Positions 11,036 to 20,572 of a DNA stretch of 64,000 nucleotides are shown here, piece after piece. This DNA comes from Sphingobacterium sp. N143. Its GTDB lineage: Bacteria; Bacteroidota; Bacteroidia; Sphingobacteriales; Sphingobacteriaceae. Every line of letters starts with the position of its first letter. Positions within the stretch are counted from its first letter, which is position 1. The notes under the pieces are model-generated. The model was not told the origin of the DNA. It made no database searches and saw only the letters and a program-made list of their open reading frames with translations. Location of the stretch: NCBI RefSeq assembly GCF_030325625.1, contig NZ_JACAIS010000001.1:372001-436000 (forward strand), given 5' to 3'. The translations under genes and the position numbers were made by a program.

Positions 11036-11206
11036 TTTCCTCTTTTGCCTTCTGTATAATATATAAATGATGACAATAATAGCGATGATCCCTAAAATGA
11101 TATAATGGGAACCTGATTGTTGATGTTGGGTTGTATCCTCTGTCGTCTGCGCATATATAAAATTTGCTACGAAAAGAAGCACCATGAAAATCCACTTCTT
11201 GTACAT
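11024..11206 (-). CDS. Small membrane protein with signal peptide, function unknown
   Basis: This 60-residue protein opens with a cleavable-looking signal (KKWIFMVLLFVANFIYAQ). A short polar Thr/Gln/His-rich stretch follows, then one strongly hydrophobic helix (about 34-50, IILGIIAIIVIIYILY) and a basic tail (RRQKRKFNE). This layout predicts a single-pass inner membrane protein with its C-terminus in the cytoplasm. It is probably a real gene, because the signal/helix/basic tail arrangement is unlikely in a random frame and a strong hairpin marks its end. I do not recognise a family. It lies between an ABC-F gene and nhaA without obvious linkage to either. Confidence 0.65.
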   Translation of the reverse strand: MYKKWIFMVLLFVANFIYAQTTEDTTQHQQSGSHYIILGIIAIIVIIYILYRRQKRKFNE

Positions 11207-11488
11207 AATAAACGGTTTATTAACTATACTAGCAAGCTAAGTAATTTTTTGAACAAAGACAAGCTAATTGTATAAAAATGACAATATATACATCCTTTCG
11301 GTATTATTGATGGAGCCCTATGGCTGACTGTATCTACTGATGTTGTTAAAATTGCCGAATCGCAGGTTCGCTGGGGAAAGAAAGTATGAACAATATATTA
11401 AAAATGAATCTACCTGCTTCCATAAAATGGATTAATGGGCATAAAATTGTATCTTGTGGGCCTTTGAAGTATTTTAAGATTTATTAAC

Positions 11489-12679
11489 ATGTCAAAACTT
11501 ATTAATTTAACCGTCTTTAGGGAATTCTTAAAATCTAGCTTTGCTGGTGGTATCATCCTTTTTTCCTGTGTAGTTTTAGCACTGATTGTGGCAAACACAT
11601 CGCTTTATGAAGCCGTTATGGGTTTTCTCAATCAAGAAATAGGGTTTGAAAGTGAACATGTCCATCTCAAATATTCCTGGCTCCTCTGGCTGAATGATGG
11701 GCTGATGGCCATCTTTTTTCTATTGGTAGGACTTGAAATCAAAAGAGAAATCGTGGAAGGGGAGCTATCTTCACCAAGTAAGGCAATTCTTCCTATTCTA
11801 GCTGCGATTGGTGGAGCGCTTTTACCAGCATTGATTTATTTCATTTTAAATAAGGATAATGGTGATACAGCACATGGCTGGGGGATACCTATGGCAACGG
11901 ATATTGCTTTTGCGCTGGCTGTGATTACACTTTTGGGAAAGAAAGTTCCTGCAAGTCTCAAAATTTTCTTAGCAGCTTTAGCGATTGTGGATGATCTGCT
12001 AGCTATCTTGGTCATCGCTTTATTCTATAGCAGCGGAATCCATGCAACCTATCTTTTTATTGCTTTAGGCATATTTGCTTTTCTCATTGTATTAAATAAA
12101 TTGGGTGTGAAAGCGCTATGGGCGTATCTCATTCCAGGGATATTCATTTGGTATTTTATCCATCATTCTGGCATTCATGCAACGATTGCAGGAGTCCTGG
12201 TTGCCATGACATTGCCAACGACACCTGATGCAACAGAATCACCTTTGGAGAAACTTGAGCACATGCTTACCAAACCAGTGAATTTTTTGATTATTCCTTT
12301 GTTTGCCTTCGCGAATACATTGATCCCGATTCATGCAGAGATGCTTGGCGGTCTGACATCCACATTGGGAATCGGCATTATTTTGGGATTGATTGCTGGA
12401 AAATCAATCGGTATATTTCTGATTTGTTTTGTGGCCAAACAGCTCAAGATTGCACAGTTGCCTGAGGGCGCAAATTGGACACAGATATTTGGTGTGGGAC
12501 TTTTGGGAGGAATTGGTTTCACCATGTCTATCTTTATTTCAATCTTATCCTTTGATGATGCTTTGTTGATTGAGGAAGCCAAATTTGCGGTGCTTGTTGC
12601 TTCCTTATGCGCTGGAATACTGGGGTACACATTGCTCATGCTGGCCAATAATCAAAAGAATAAGCTGCAGGTGGTATAA
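11489..12679 (+). CDS. nhaA: Na+/H+ antiporter NhaA
   Basis: This 396-residue inner membrane antiporter exchanges Na+ (or Li+) for H+ to control pH and sodium. About 12 hydrophobic segments are visible. The family core is intact: LVGLEIKREIVEGEL, then GWGIPMATDIAFALAVITLLG, and the ion-binding aspartate pair AIVDDLLA (Asp168, Asp169, equivalent to Asp163/164 of E. coli NhaA). The C-terminal part has GGIGFTMSIFIS. Full length, no disruption. The 282-bp upstream region shows no coding sequence and no regulatory element that I can name. It is probably monocistronic. Confidence 0.95.
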   Translation: MSKLINLTVFREFLKSSFAGGIILFSCVVLALIVANTSLYEAVMGFLNQEIGFESEHVHLKYSWLLWLNDGLMAIFFLLVGLEIKREIVEGELSSPSKAILPILAAIGGALLPALIYFILNKDNGDTAHGWGIPMATDIAFALAVITLLGKKVPASLKIFLAALAIVDDLLAILVIALFYSSGIHATYLFIALGIFAFLIVLNKLGVKALWAYLIPGIFIWYFIHHSGIHATIAGVLVAMTLPTTPDATESPLEKLEHMLTKPVNFLIIPLFAFANTLIPIHAEMLGGLTSTLGIGIILGLIAGKSIGIFLICFVAKQLKIAQLPEGANWTQIFGVGLLGGIGFTMSIFISILSFDDALLIEEAKFAVLVASLCAGILGYTLLMLANNQKNKLQVV

Positions 12680-12851
12680 TCCCTGGAGCAGTTAAGATCG
12701 TTACAATGAACTCATCTATATCGGGAACCTGATATTGAAAGAACAGGAAAAACGGGGGCTGCCAGCAGGAATATGTTTTTTGTAGTCAGATTTTCGATCG
12801 ATATGGATTAGTTTTAGTACCTTAGGAGACAATAAAATAAAACAATAAAAT

Positions 12852-14090
12852 TTGAAATTTACTGAATTTGGTTTTGTTCCAGCATTGGAAGAGAGCTTAG
12901 AAAGCATGATGTTTGAAGAGGCGACTCCTATTCAGGAACAGACCATTCCCATCATTACAGGAGGAGCTGATATGATAGCCTGCGCTCAGACTGGTACAGG
13001 CAAAACTGCAGCATATATGTTGCCGATCCTCAATGCGGTAGCCAAAGATCCCAAAGAAGCTATCCGTGCAATTATTTTGGTTCCAACACGCGAACTGGCG
13101 CTCCAGATAGACCAGCAAATTATGGGTATGGCTTATTATACAGGAGCTACGTCGATTGCAATATACGGTGGTGGGGATGGTATGGGCTATGAACAGCAAA
13201 AACGTGCTGTACGAGAAGGTGTTAATATTATTGTCGCTACCCCGGGACGATTGATCAGTCATCTCAGCTCGATGAAAGTGGATCTGTCACAGCTAACCCA
13301 TTTTGTATTGGATGAAGCAGACAGCATGTTGGACATGGGATTCCAGGACGATATATTGCGTATTGTCAGTTATCTGCCTAAAAAGAAGCAAATGCTTCTT
13401 TTTTCAGCGACGATGCCCATTAAGATACGGAATTTTGCCAGGAAGATCCTTTCGAAACCTGTTGAAGTCAATATTGCCATTTCCAAACCTTCTGAAGGCA
13501 TTGACCAGCAAGCTTATCTGGTGTATGACCAGCAGAAAATGAACTTGCTTAAAATTATCCTGCAGGACCCCAATTATGTTTCTGTCATTATCTTTGCCTC
13601 CCAAAAAAGTACAGTCAAGCTGTTGGCGCAGGAACTGCAGAAACTGGGGATGAATGCCGAAGGGTTTCATTCTGATCTCGAACAGGCCAAACGTGAAGAT
13701 ATCATGAGCCGATTCAGATCGCGTCAGGTCAGGGTGCTTGTCGGAACAGATGTCATCTCCCGCGGTATTGATATTGTGGGGATCAGCTTAGTTGTCAATT
13801 ATGATGTTCCCCCAGATCCGGAGGACTATGTGCATCGCATCGGACGTACGGCCCGGGCAGCAACTACGGGTACGGCGATAACCTTTGTCAATGACAAGGA
13901 TCAATATCGTTTTGCACAGATCGAAAATCTGATCGGCTATCCTATCGAACAGATGACCTTGCCTGAAGGCTTTGAGGCCGGACCGGAATATAATCCGAAA
14001 AAGAAAAATAACAATAGCAGCAATCCAGCAAAACGGCGACGCTTTAATAAGAACAAAAATAAAAATTACCACAAACAAAAAAGGGCTTAA
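12852..14090 (+). CDS. DEAD-box ATP-dependent RNA helicase (RhlE/CsdA type)
   Basis: This 412-residue helicase unwinds RNA structures, typically in ribosome assembly, RNA decay or cold adaptation. Motifs in order are F-x-F and Q motif (TPIQEQTIP), Walker A AQTGTGKT (45-52), PTRELA, TPGR, DEAD (154-157), SAT, the second RecA domain with VLVGTDVISRGIDI, and HRIGRTARA. The C-terminus is a basic Asn/Lys/Arg-rich tail, probably RNA-binding. The start is a TTG at 12852: an in-frame TAA sits 6 nt upstream, and the first ATG (about 12906) would remove the conserved N-terminal FTEFGF segment. A Rho-independent hairpin overlaps the end. Confidence 0.93.
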   Translation: MKFTEFGFVPALEESLESMMFEEATPIQEQTIPIITGGADMIACAQTGTGKTAAYMLPILNAVAKDPKEAIRAIILVPTRELALQIDQQIMGMAYYTGATSIAIYGGGDGMGYEQQKRAVREGVNIIVATPGRLISHLSSMKVDLSQLTHFVLDEADSMLDMGFQDDILRIVSYLPKKKQMLLFSATMPIKIRNFARKILSKPVEVNIAISKPSEGIDQQAYLVYDQQKMNLLKIILQDPNYVSVIIFASQKSTVKLLAQELQKLGMNAEGFHSDLEQAKREDIMSRFRSRQVRVLVGTDVISRGIDIVGISLVVNYDVPPDPEDYVHRIGRTARAATTGTAITFVNDKDQYRFAQIENLIGYPIEQMTLPEGFEAGPEYNPKKKNNNSSNPAKRRRFNKNKNKNYHKQKRA

Positions 14091-14116
14091 GTTTTCACTT
14101 AGCCTTTTTTTGTTTG
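14072..14116 (+). terminator. Terminator of the DEAD-box helicase gene
   Basis: An A-rich left arm ending in GGGCTTAAG pairs with CTTAGCC followed by seven T, with one or two bulges. The helicase stop codon lies inside the left arm. Confidence 0.8.
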
Positions 14117-14139
14117 TGCTGGTCTTTGGCGTAGACCAC

Positions 14140-14508
14140 TTATTCTGCGAATGACCAAACGGCTAATTCGTATCCATCCGGATCGTTGAATTGAAAGCGT
14201 CGTCCACCCGGAAAATTAAAGATATCTTTTACAATGGTTCCACCCGCCTGAATAACTTGGTCTCGCGTGGCCGTTAGATCGTTTGAATAGATCACAACGA
14301 GAATGCTGCCATGTTGAAATGTTCCAATGGTAAAGCCTCCGTCTACATACTCGCCTTCAAAAGCGGTATATTCGGGACCGTAATCTGTAAATTTCCAACC
14401 GAAACTTTTGGTATAGAATTGCTTGGCTCTTTCCAGATCATTGGACAAGAATTCAAGATATTGAATCTGTTCATGTATCAGTTTGTTGTTGGCAGAAGAA
14501 TGACTCAT
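14140..14508 (-). CDS. VOC-family (glyoxalase/bleomycin resistance-like) protein
   Basis: This 122-residue single-domain vicinal-oxygen-chelate protein shows the paired beta-alpha-beta-beta-beta units. The first reads YLEFLSNDLERAKQFYTKSFGW, and the second ends with FNFPGGRRFQFNDPDGYELAVW, the typical closing metal-ligand Glu region. Such small VOC proteins include dioxygenases, isomerases and resistance proteins; the motifs do not separate them. It is convergent with the helicase and ends about 24 nt beyond that gene's terminator. It appears monocistronic. Confidence 0.88.
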   Translation of the reverse strand: MSHSSANNKLIHEQIQYLEFLSNDLERAKQFYTKSFGWKFTDYGPEYTAFEGEYVDGGFTIGTFQHGSILVVIYSNDLTATRDQVIQAGGTIVKDIFNFPGGRRFQFNDPDGYELAVWSFAE

Positions 14509-14582
14509 GGTATCGAATGTATTGATTGATCGTATATAAATATAAGACTTTGATTGAAAAGCTGCGCCAAGAACATGGAGAT

Positions 14583-14616
14583 AAAAAAGGCAGTCCGATC
14601 ATTGGACTGCCTTTTA
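14583..14616. terminator. Bidirectional terminator, end of the first RND operon
   Basis: A perfect 12-bp stem (AAAAGGCAGTCC, 14585-14596, with 14604-14615) has a 7-nt loop and A/T tracts on both sides. It lies about 16 nt past the stop of the outer membrane factor on the minus strand. Confidence 0.88.
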
Positions 14617-14631
14617 TAAACACATGTGCTG

Positions 14632-16050
14632 TTAGGGCAGGTCGTTACCACCTCCCAGTGCGCGATAGAGATCGATGAGAGCCGTGATTTTTTCGCGTTT
14701 GACCGAAATATGCTCTAAGTCATTCTGCAATGCATTGTTTTGTGCTGTAATGACCTCTAGATAATTCGCCATGCCGCTCTTATAGAGCAGGCCTGCATCG
14801 GCGGTTGCCTTTGCCAGAGATTTGGATTTTGCTTCAATAAGCTGCAAACGTTGTTCCGTATGCTTTATTTTTGAAAGTGCATCCGAGACTTCTGAAACGG
14901 CAAGCATAACAGATTGCTTAAACTGCACGGCCAGCTTATCCCGTTCAATCACCGCAATTTCATAGTTCGTCTTTAATGCACCTTTCTGAAAGATGGGCTG
15001 AGTGATATTTCCTGCGACCGTCTTTACAATGGACCCTGGTAGGTCAAACCAGCGACTGAATTGAAAGGAGTTGGTACCAATTGAAGGTGTTAAACTGATG
15101 GATGGGTACATGGCCGCCTTGGCCAGCCCAATTCTGCTGGTAGCGGCGACAACGGCATACTCAGCTGCTTTAACGTCAGGTCTGTGGCTGAGCAGTTCGG
15201 CCGGCACTCCCGTACGAAATGGCTGACCGATCATTGCGGCATCCAAATTTGTTGATCGCTGGATCTGTTCCGGAAAATCACCACACAAAATACTTAAGGC
15301 ATTCTCTTCAATGGCAATACTTTGTGCGGCCAAAGGAATCAGCAATTCTGCCGTCTTCTTCTGCGCTTCGGCCTGTTCTACAGCTAACGAACTGACGAGT
15401 GAAGAGTTGTATTGGAGCCGGATCATGCTCAATGTGCTGTCGCTAAGCTGTACATTTTTTTGAGCGATCTGCAGCTGCTCATCCAGAGCAAGCAAATTAT
15501 AGTAGGACTGTATGACTTGTACAATAATGCGGGTCTTTAAAGCGGTCAGGTTTTCTTTTTGGCCAAAGAAATTTGCCAGGGCTTCTTCTTTTTGCATTTT
15601 GGCTTTTCCCCAGATGTCTGCTTCCCATGAAAGCTGGAGCGTAGCATTGTAGTCATCCATATAGGGGGTGCCGATAAATTGGTCACTCAGCGATCCATTC
15701 AGTGAATTGGTTGACAGCCAGGTTCTGTTGGCTCCCAGGTTAAGATCAAGGCTTGGCAGCAAACCTTTTTTCGACTGTTTATAAGCCAGTTCAAGTTGCT
15801 TCATGCTCAGGAGTGCCACACTTACATCCGTGTTCTTATGCAGTGCCTTTTCAATAAGTCCAGTTAAATCAGGATCCTTGACAAATTCACGCCAGGATAA
15901 GGCCAGCGTATCAGAAGTAAGGACAAGCTCATTGTTTCTGAAATCATTGGGCAGCTCCATTTCTTGACGGGTGTATTTTTTTCCGACAGCACATGAAGCG
16001 AGTAGGAGGGCTGTACTTGCTAAAATAATATAATGATGAAATCTTTTCAT
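14632..16050 (-). CDS. RND efflux outer membrane factor, NodT/OprM-type lipoprotein
   Basis: This protein of about 472 residues is the outer membrane channel of a tripartite RND pump. It has a lipoprotein signal (LLLASC, acylated Cys at residue 20 from the chosen start) and two repeated TolC-type halves. Typical signatures are LSWEADIWGK in the first half, and LSHRPDVKAAEYAVVAATSRIGLAKAAMYPSISL and YKSGMANYLEVITAQNNALQ further on. The open frame extends to 16074, but the ATG at 16050 gives the cleanest signal peptide. An ATG at 16059, overlapping the pump's stop codon, is also possible. Third gene of the operon. Confidence 0.92.
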   Translation of the reverse strand: MKRFHHYIILASTALLLASCAVGKKYTRQEMELPNDFRNNELVLTSDTLALSWREFVKDPDLTGLIEKALHKNTDVSVALLSMKQLELAYKQSKKGLLPSLDLNLGANRTWLSTNSLNGSLSDQFIGTPYMDDYNATLQLSWEADIWGKAKMQKEEALANFFGQKENLTALKTRIIVQVIQSYYNLLALDEQLQIAQKNVQLSDSTLSMIRLQYNSSLVSSLAVEQAEAQKKTAELLIPLAAQSIAIEENALSILCGDFPEQIQRSTNLDAAMIGQPFRTGVPAELLSHRPDVKAAEYAVVAATSRIGLAKAAMYPSISLTPSIGTNSFQFSRWFDLPGSIVKTVAGNITQPIFQKGALKTNYEIAVIERDKLAVQFKQSVMLAVSEVSDALSKIKHTEQRLQLIEAKSKSLAKATADAGLLYKSGMANYLEVITAQNNALQNDLEHISVKREKITALIDLYRALGGGNDLP

Positions 16051-16051
16051 G

Positions 16052-19000
16052 TTAATCATGTGTTTGGTCTGCAATTTTTTTGCTCGAAACCTTTTCTTGT
16101 AAATATTGAAATACCAGATACAATAGCGGGATAATAACTATACCCAGGACAACCCCGCTTAACATGCCCATGGCCGCACCAGTACTGATGGAGTGATTCC
16201 CTGTTGCTGTTCCGCCAGTAGCGAACATTAATGGGACCATACCAGCGATAAAAGCTAATGAGGTCATTAAAATGGGGCGAAGCCGTGTACGTGCACCGGC
16301 TAAGGCTGAATCAACCAGTGATGATCCCGCACGTCTGCGTTGCAAGGCAAATTCGACAATCAAAATGGCATTTTTTGCCAAAAGGCCTATCAGCATAATC
16401 AATCCGACCTGTACATAAATGTTGTTGTCTAATCCGATAGCGCGTGTACCCAGGAAGGAGCCTATTATCCCGGTCGGAATGGACAATAGAACAGCCAAAG
16501 GCAATAGATAACTTTCATACTGTGCCGAAAGCAGAAAGTAAACAAATAGGAGGCTCAACATCAGAATAAGCATGGTCTGGTTACCTGATGATTTTTCTTC
16601 TAGGCTAAGCCCCGTCCATTCGTAACTATAGTCGCCCGGTAATTTATTCAGCACGTTCGTCTCCAAGGTTTCCATAATAGCACCATTACTGATACCTGGG
16701 TTGCTGACAACATTGATGGTAAGTGAATTATATAAATTGTAGCGTGTCACAGATTCCGGCCCGTACACTTTACGAAGGGTTACCAATGTATTTACGGGTA
16801 CCATTTCACCACGGTTATTTTTGACATATATCTCGTTGAATGCTTCTTTGTCTGTTCTATAAATGCCGTCTGCTTTTACCGCAATGCGATAGAACTTACC
16901 GAAACGATTAAAGTTCAAAGACTGATCACCAGCAAAATACGTTTGGACAGAAGAGAGCATCTCACTGACGTCGACACCCAGCTGCGCGGCCTTGTCTTCG
17001 TCCACCTCCAGTTCCAGTTGTGGATAGTCGGCCCGAAACATGGTATAAGCAAACTGTACACCCGGCTGTTGCATAATCTTGGCAATCACAGAATCGGACA
17101 TCGCTTTAAGTTCTACTGGCGATTTTCCGGCGCGGTCCTGCAAGACCAGTTCAGCGCCGTTCATCATCCCATAGCCATCCACAGGTGGCGAGCGGAAGGC
17201 CATAGCTGTTCCCTCTTTGACCGTCGTTAGCTTTTCTGAAATCACCTGATGGATCTGATCGATATCGTTCATTTCACCACGTTTCTTTTTATCTTTTAAC
17301 CGGATAAATCCTGTGGCATAGGCAGCACTTGAGTTGTTGCCAATCATATTGAATCCTGTAATACTGGTGTGGCTCTCAATAGCGGGGATGTCAGCCAATA
17401 GTTTTTCTATTTTTTCCACAGCCTTTGTGGTGCGATCCAAACCTGTTCCCGGCGGCATCTCTAAGCTATATACGACAAAGTTGTCATCCTCCATGGGGAC
17501 AAAGCTTTTGGAGGTACTTGTCATCAGATATCCAGCCACGGCAATGGTGCCAATGATTAACAATGCTGCTATCCATTTCCTTTGAACAAGAAACCTCAGG
17601 GAACCAACATAGCGATTGGTCATATTTTCAAAACCTGCATTAAAAGCCTTGAAAAAACGTTGTGAGAATCCCGTCTTTTGCGGTTGCCCATCCTGATTTT
17701 CGGCATGCGTATTTTTGAGCAATAAAGCGCACAGTGCAGGCGTCAGTGTCAAGGCATTGACTGCGGAAATGACAATTGCTATTACTAAAGTATACGCAAA
17801 TTGCTTGTAAAACATACCCGAGGAGCCTGTCATAAAGCCGATCGGAATAAATACAGCACACATCACCAAGGTGATGGAAATGACGGCGCCGGTGATTTCA
17901 CCCATCGCACTATGCGTCGCTTGGTTACCCGTCATATTGGACTTTTCCATTTTGCCGTGCACTGCTTCGACGACAACGATGGCATCATCGACCACAATAC
18001 CGATAGCCAATACCAGAGCAAAAAGCGTTAAAATATTAATGGTAAACCCAAATGCCAGCAAGAAAAAGAAGGTGCCTACAATAGCCGCAGGTACGGCAAC
18101 AGCTGGTATAATTGTAGACCGTAGATCTTGCAGAAATAGGAATACGACCAAGAATACCAAAATGAATGCTTCGATCAGTGTTGAACGTACCTGTGCCGTA
18201 CTTTCATCCAGCCGCTCTTTGGTGCTCACCAGTTTAAATATTTTTATCCCTGGAGGAAAAGAGCGAGCTGCGATTTCAATCTGTTTGTCGATGCCAATTT
18301 CGATTTCATTGGCATTTGAGCCAGAGGTCTGAAAAATACCGATTGTGACAGTATTTAAACCATTATTCTGTGAATTTCCGCTATAACTGATCGAACCGAA
18401 CTCGATCCGTGCAACATCCTTCAGGCGAACGATCTGAACACCATCGTTTTTGACGATTATATTTTCATACTGCTCCGGAAGGTTCTTTTTTCCTTTGTAT
18501 CGTATTACATACTCAAGTGGGGCATTGGATTCTTCACCAAGTTTTCCGGGTGCAGATTCCAGACTCTGTTTCGAAATGGCAGCAATGACCTCCTGCGGTA
18601 CCAGACTATAACTGGCCATTTTTTGTGGATTTAGCCAAACACGCATGGAATAGTCTTTTGAACCAAATACCATGGCCTGGCCAACGCCAGGAACCCGCTT
18701 GATCTGTGGAATCAGGTTGATATTGACATAGTTCTGCAAGAACAGCTCATCATATTTCTTGTTATCTACCGTGTAGATGTTAAAGATCATGATCATGCTA
18801 TTCTGCTGTTTGGAGGTCGTAAGCCCCATCCGTACCACTTCCTGTGGTAAGATCGGGGTAGCCTGTTGCACACGATTCTGCACATTCACGGCGGCCTGAT
18901 CTGGGTTGACACCAGCTTTAAAGACGATACGTACAGAAAATGTACCATCGTTGCTGGCTGTCGATGTAATGTATTCCATGTCCTCGACACCATTGATCTG

Positions 19001-19201
19001 TTCTTCAAGTGGCGTCACAACCGATCTTAACACCGTTTCGCTATTCCCGCCTGGATAACTTCCCGTCACCTGAACTGTGGGGGGAGCGATGTCTGGAAAT
19101 CTTGTTTGGGGTAAACGCAAAAGTCCGATTATCCCGAGTATGACAAATATGATAGAGATAACAGTCGCCAATACTGGCCTGTCAATAAATTTCTTCAGCA
19201 T
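16052..19201 (-). CDS. RND multidrug efflux pump, HAE1 (AcrB-like) permease
   Basis: This 1049-residue inner membrane proton antiporter drives efflux in a trimer with the adaptor and outer membrane factor. It has 12 predicted helices, two large periplasmic loops and the N-terminal signature FIDRPVLATVISI. The proton-relay pair in TM4 is intact (GIVVDDAIVVVEA, Asp at about 407/408, as in AcrB). GFTMSG-like and GLLAKNAILIVEFA segments also match HAE1 pumps. It lies between the adaptor (36 nt upstream) and the outer membrane factor (about touching). Likely substrates are hydrophobic or amphiphilic drugs, but they cannot be read from the sequence. Confidence 0.95.
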   Translation of the reverse strand: MLKKFIDRPVLATVISIIFVILGIIGLLRLPQTRFPDIAPPTVQVTGSYPGGNSETVLRSVVTPLEEQINGVEDMEYITSTASNDGTFSVRIVFKAGVNPDQAAVNVQNRVQQATPILPQEVVRMGLTTSKQQNSMIMIFNIYTVDNKKYDELFLQNYVNINLIPQIKRVPGVGQAMVFGSKDYSMRVWLNPQKMASYSLVPQEVIAAISKQSLESAPGKLGEESNAPLEYVIRYKGKKNLPEQYENIIVKNDGVQIVRLKDVARIEFGSISYSGNSQNNGLNTVTIGIFQTSGSNANEIEIGIDKQIEIAARSFPPGIKIFKLVSTKERLDESTAQVRSTLIEAFILVFLVVFLFLQDLRSTIIPAVAVPAAIVGTFFFLLAFGFTINILTLFALVLAIGIVVDDAIVVVEAVHGKMEKSNMTGNQATHSAMGEITGAVISITLVMCAVFIPIGFMTGSSGMFYKQFAYTLVIAIVISAVNALTLTPALCALLLKNTHAENQDGQPQKTGFSQRFFKAFNAGFENMTNRYVGSLRFLVQRKWIAALLIIGTIAVAGYLMTSTSKSFVPMEDDNFVVYSLEMPPGTGLDRTTKAVEKIEKLLADIPAIESHTSITGFNMIGNNSSAAYATGFIRLKDKKKRGEMNDIDQIHQVISEKLTTVKEGTAMAFRSPPVDGYGMMNGAELVLQDRAGKSPVELKAMSDSVIAKIMQQPGVQFAYTMFRADYPQLELEVDEDKAAQLGVDVSEMLSSVQTYFAGDQSLNFNRFGKFYRIAVKADGIYRTDKEAFNEIYVKNNRGEMVPVNTLVTLRKVYGPESVTRYNLYNSLTINVVSNPGISNGAIMETLETNVLNKLPGDYSYEWTGLSLEEKSSGNQTMLILMLSLLFVYFLLSAQYESYLLPLAVLLSIPTGIIGSFLGTRAIGLDNNIYVQVGLIMLIGLLAKNAILIVEFALQRRRAGSSLVDSALAGARTRLRPILMTSLAFIAGMVPLMFATGGTATGNHSISTGAAMGMLSGVVLGIVIIPLLYLVFQYLQEKVSSKKIADQTHD

Positions 19202-19237
19202 TTTATTTTAATTTTAATTGACGTCAAACAGAGGTCT

Positions 19238-20341
19238 TTATTTTTTAGTAGGTTGAACCTGCATACCGTCATTGAGCATATCAATTCTATTCATTACGAT
19301 TTTTTCGCCTGCTGTGAGTCCTGATTTGAGCAAATACGCAGTGGCCGTATGGCCCGCAATTTCAATCTGCTTCATGGCTATTTTATTTTTGTCTCCAATG
19401 ACATAGACAAAATAGCGATCCTGAATATCTTTCACAGCAGCCATAGGAACCAACAGCACATGATCATGTGCTTTCTTTAGGACCACTTTTGCTGATCCAC
19501 CCGAACGGAGGACTTTTTCTGGGTTGGGGAAACTCGCTTTTAATGTGATGCTTCCTGTGTTTTTGTCAATATTACCACTGGCCAATTCTACTTTACCCGA
19601 ATGGTCGTAAACACTTCCATCAGCAAGGATCAAGCTCGCCTCTTGTTTGTTTGATTTGTGGTCCCGCATAAAAGATATAAAATCAGCTTCACTAAGGGCG
19701 AAGTAGACATTGACCGTATTAATTTCCGACAAGGTCGTCAGGGGTGTTGCGTCAGCTGCTGTAATGAGGTTACCGATGCGGTTTGGAATACGCCCGATAT
19801 AACCACTTACAGGTGCATTGATCAGGGTAAACCGTGCATTGATCTGTGCGGAACCTACGGCTGCCTGAGCCTGTGCTACCTGAGCCCTTGCCGCAGCATA
19901 ATTTGCTTCGGCCGTTTTGAGCTGAAGTTCCGTATATACCTTGCCCTCTACAAGCGGTTTGATTTTTTCAATCTCTAGTTTAGCATTCTGTTCAGCTGAT
20001 AATGCCGCTTGGTAAGCCGCTCTGCTGTTATTAACCTGTTCATTATACACATCGGCTTTTATTTTAAAAAGGGGTTGGCCAGCGGTCACATAATCTCCCT
20101 CTTTGACGTAAATCTGATCTAAATAGCCCGTTACTTGGGCCTTAACGTCAACATTCACGGTACCTTCTAATGTGCCTGGATATTTTTTTTCTGTCTCCGC
20201 TGTGGCCGGAGACAATTCAATAAAATCAACAGTGACGGCCTGCTCTTGTGGTTGCTCTTGTGTGCCTCCACAGGACGATAATAGGGTAGCTGCTGTAATA
20301 AATGTAAGGAAAGGTTTTAAAGTCATCGTTCTTTGTGCCAT
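19238..20341 (-). CDS. RND periplasmic adaptor (membrane fusion) lipoprotein
   Basis: This 367-residue adaptor is the first gene of the first RND operon. The signal ends with LLSSCGG, a lipobox, so the protein is anchored by acyl chains facing the periplasm. A lipoyl half (VTGYLDQIYVKEGDYVTAGQPLFKI), a short helical hairpin rich in Ala/Gln/Lys (about 105-165), the second lipoyl half (APVSGYIGRIPNRIG), and beta-barrel and membrane-proximal domains follow, as in AcrA. A second ATG five codons downstream is an alternative start. The operon begins 231 nt after a LytTR two-component pair read on the same strand, which is a candidate regulator. Confidence 0.93.
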   Translation of the reverse strand: MAQRTMTLKPFLTFITAATLLSSCGGTQEQPQEQAVTVDFIELSPATAETEKKYPGTLEGTVNVDVKAQVTGYLDQIYVKEGDYVTAGQPLFKIKADVYNEQVNNSRAAYQAALSAEQNAKLEIEKIKPLVEGKVYTELQLKTAEANYAAARAQVAQAQAAVGSAQINARFTLINAPVSGYIGRIPNRIGNLITAADATPLTTLSEINTVNVYFALSEADFISFMRDHKSNKQEASLILADGSVYDHSGKVELASGNIDKNTGSITLKASFPNPEKVLRSGGSAKVVLKKAHDHVLLVPMAAVKDIQDRYFVYVIGDKNKIAMKQIEIAGHTATAYLLKSGLTAGEKIVMNRIDMLNDGMQVQPTKK

Positions 20342-20572
20342 ATTATCATTTTATAATAAAGCAAAAGAAAGAATAGTTTGAAATGATATGCTAAAAAAAT
20401 CTACTGAGACGTTATAATTGCTTTCTGAAACGTAGCCGTTTTGAACTGAATCTATTGATTATTTAATAAATACTGTTCTTTTTTGCAGCTAGCGATGAAA
20501 AATGCGTCCGGCTGTCGGATAGATTGAATGATCGTGTGATTAAGAAATAGGATGAAAAAATCGACACAGCCC

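Noticed and set aside
11207..11488. A riboswitch-like leader before nhaA
   Set aside because: No known sodium or pH riboswitch pattern could be recognised, and no strong paired structure was seen by eye.
13404..13670. Minus-strand open frame within the helicase gene
   Set aside because: It lies entirely opposite conserved helicase motifs and shows no protein features; shadow frame.
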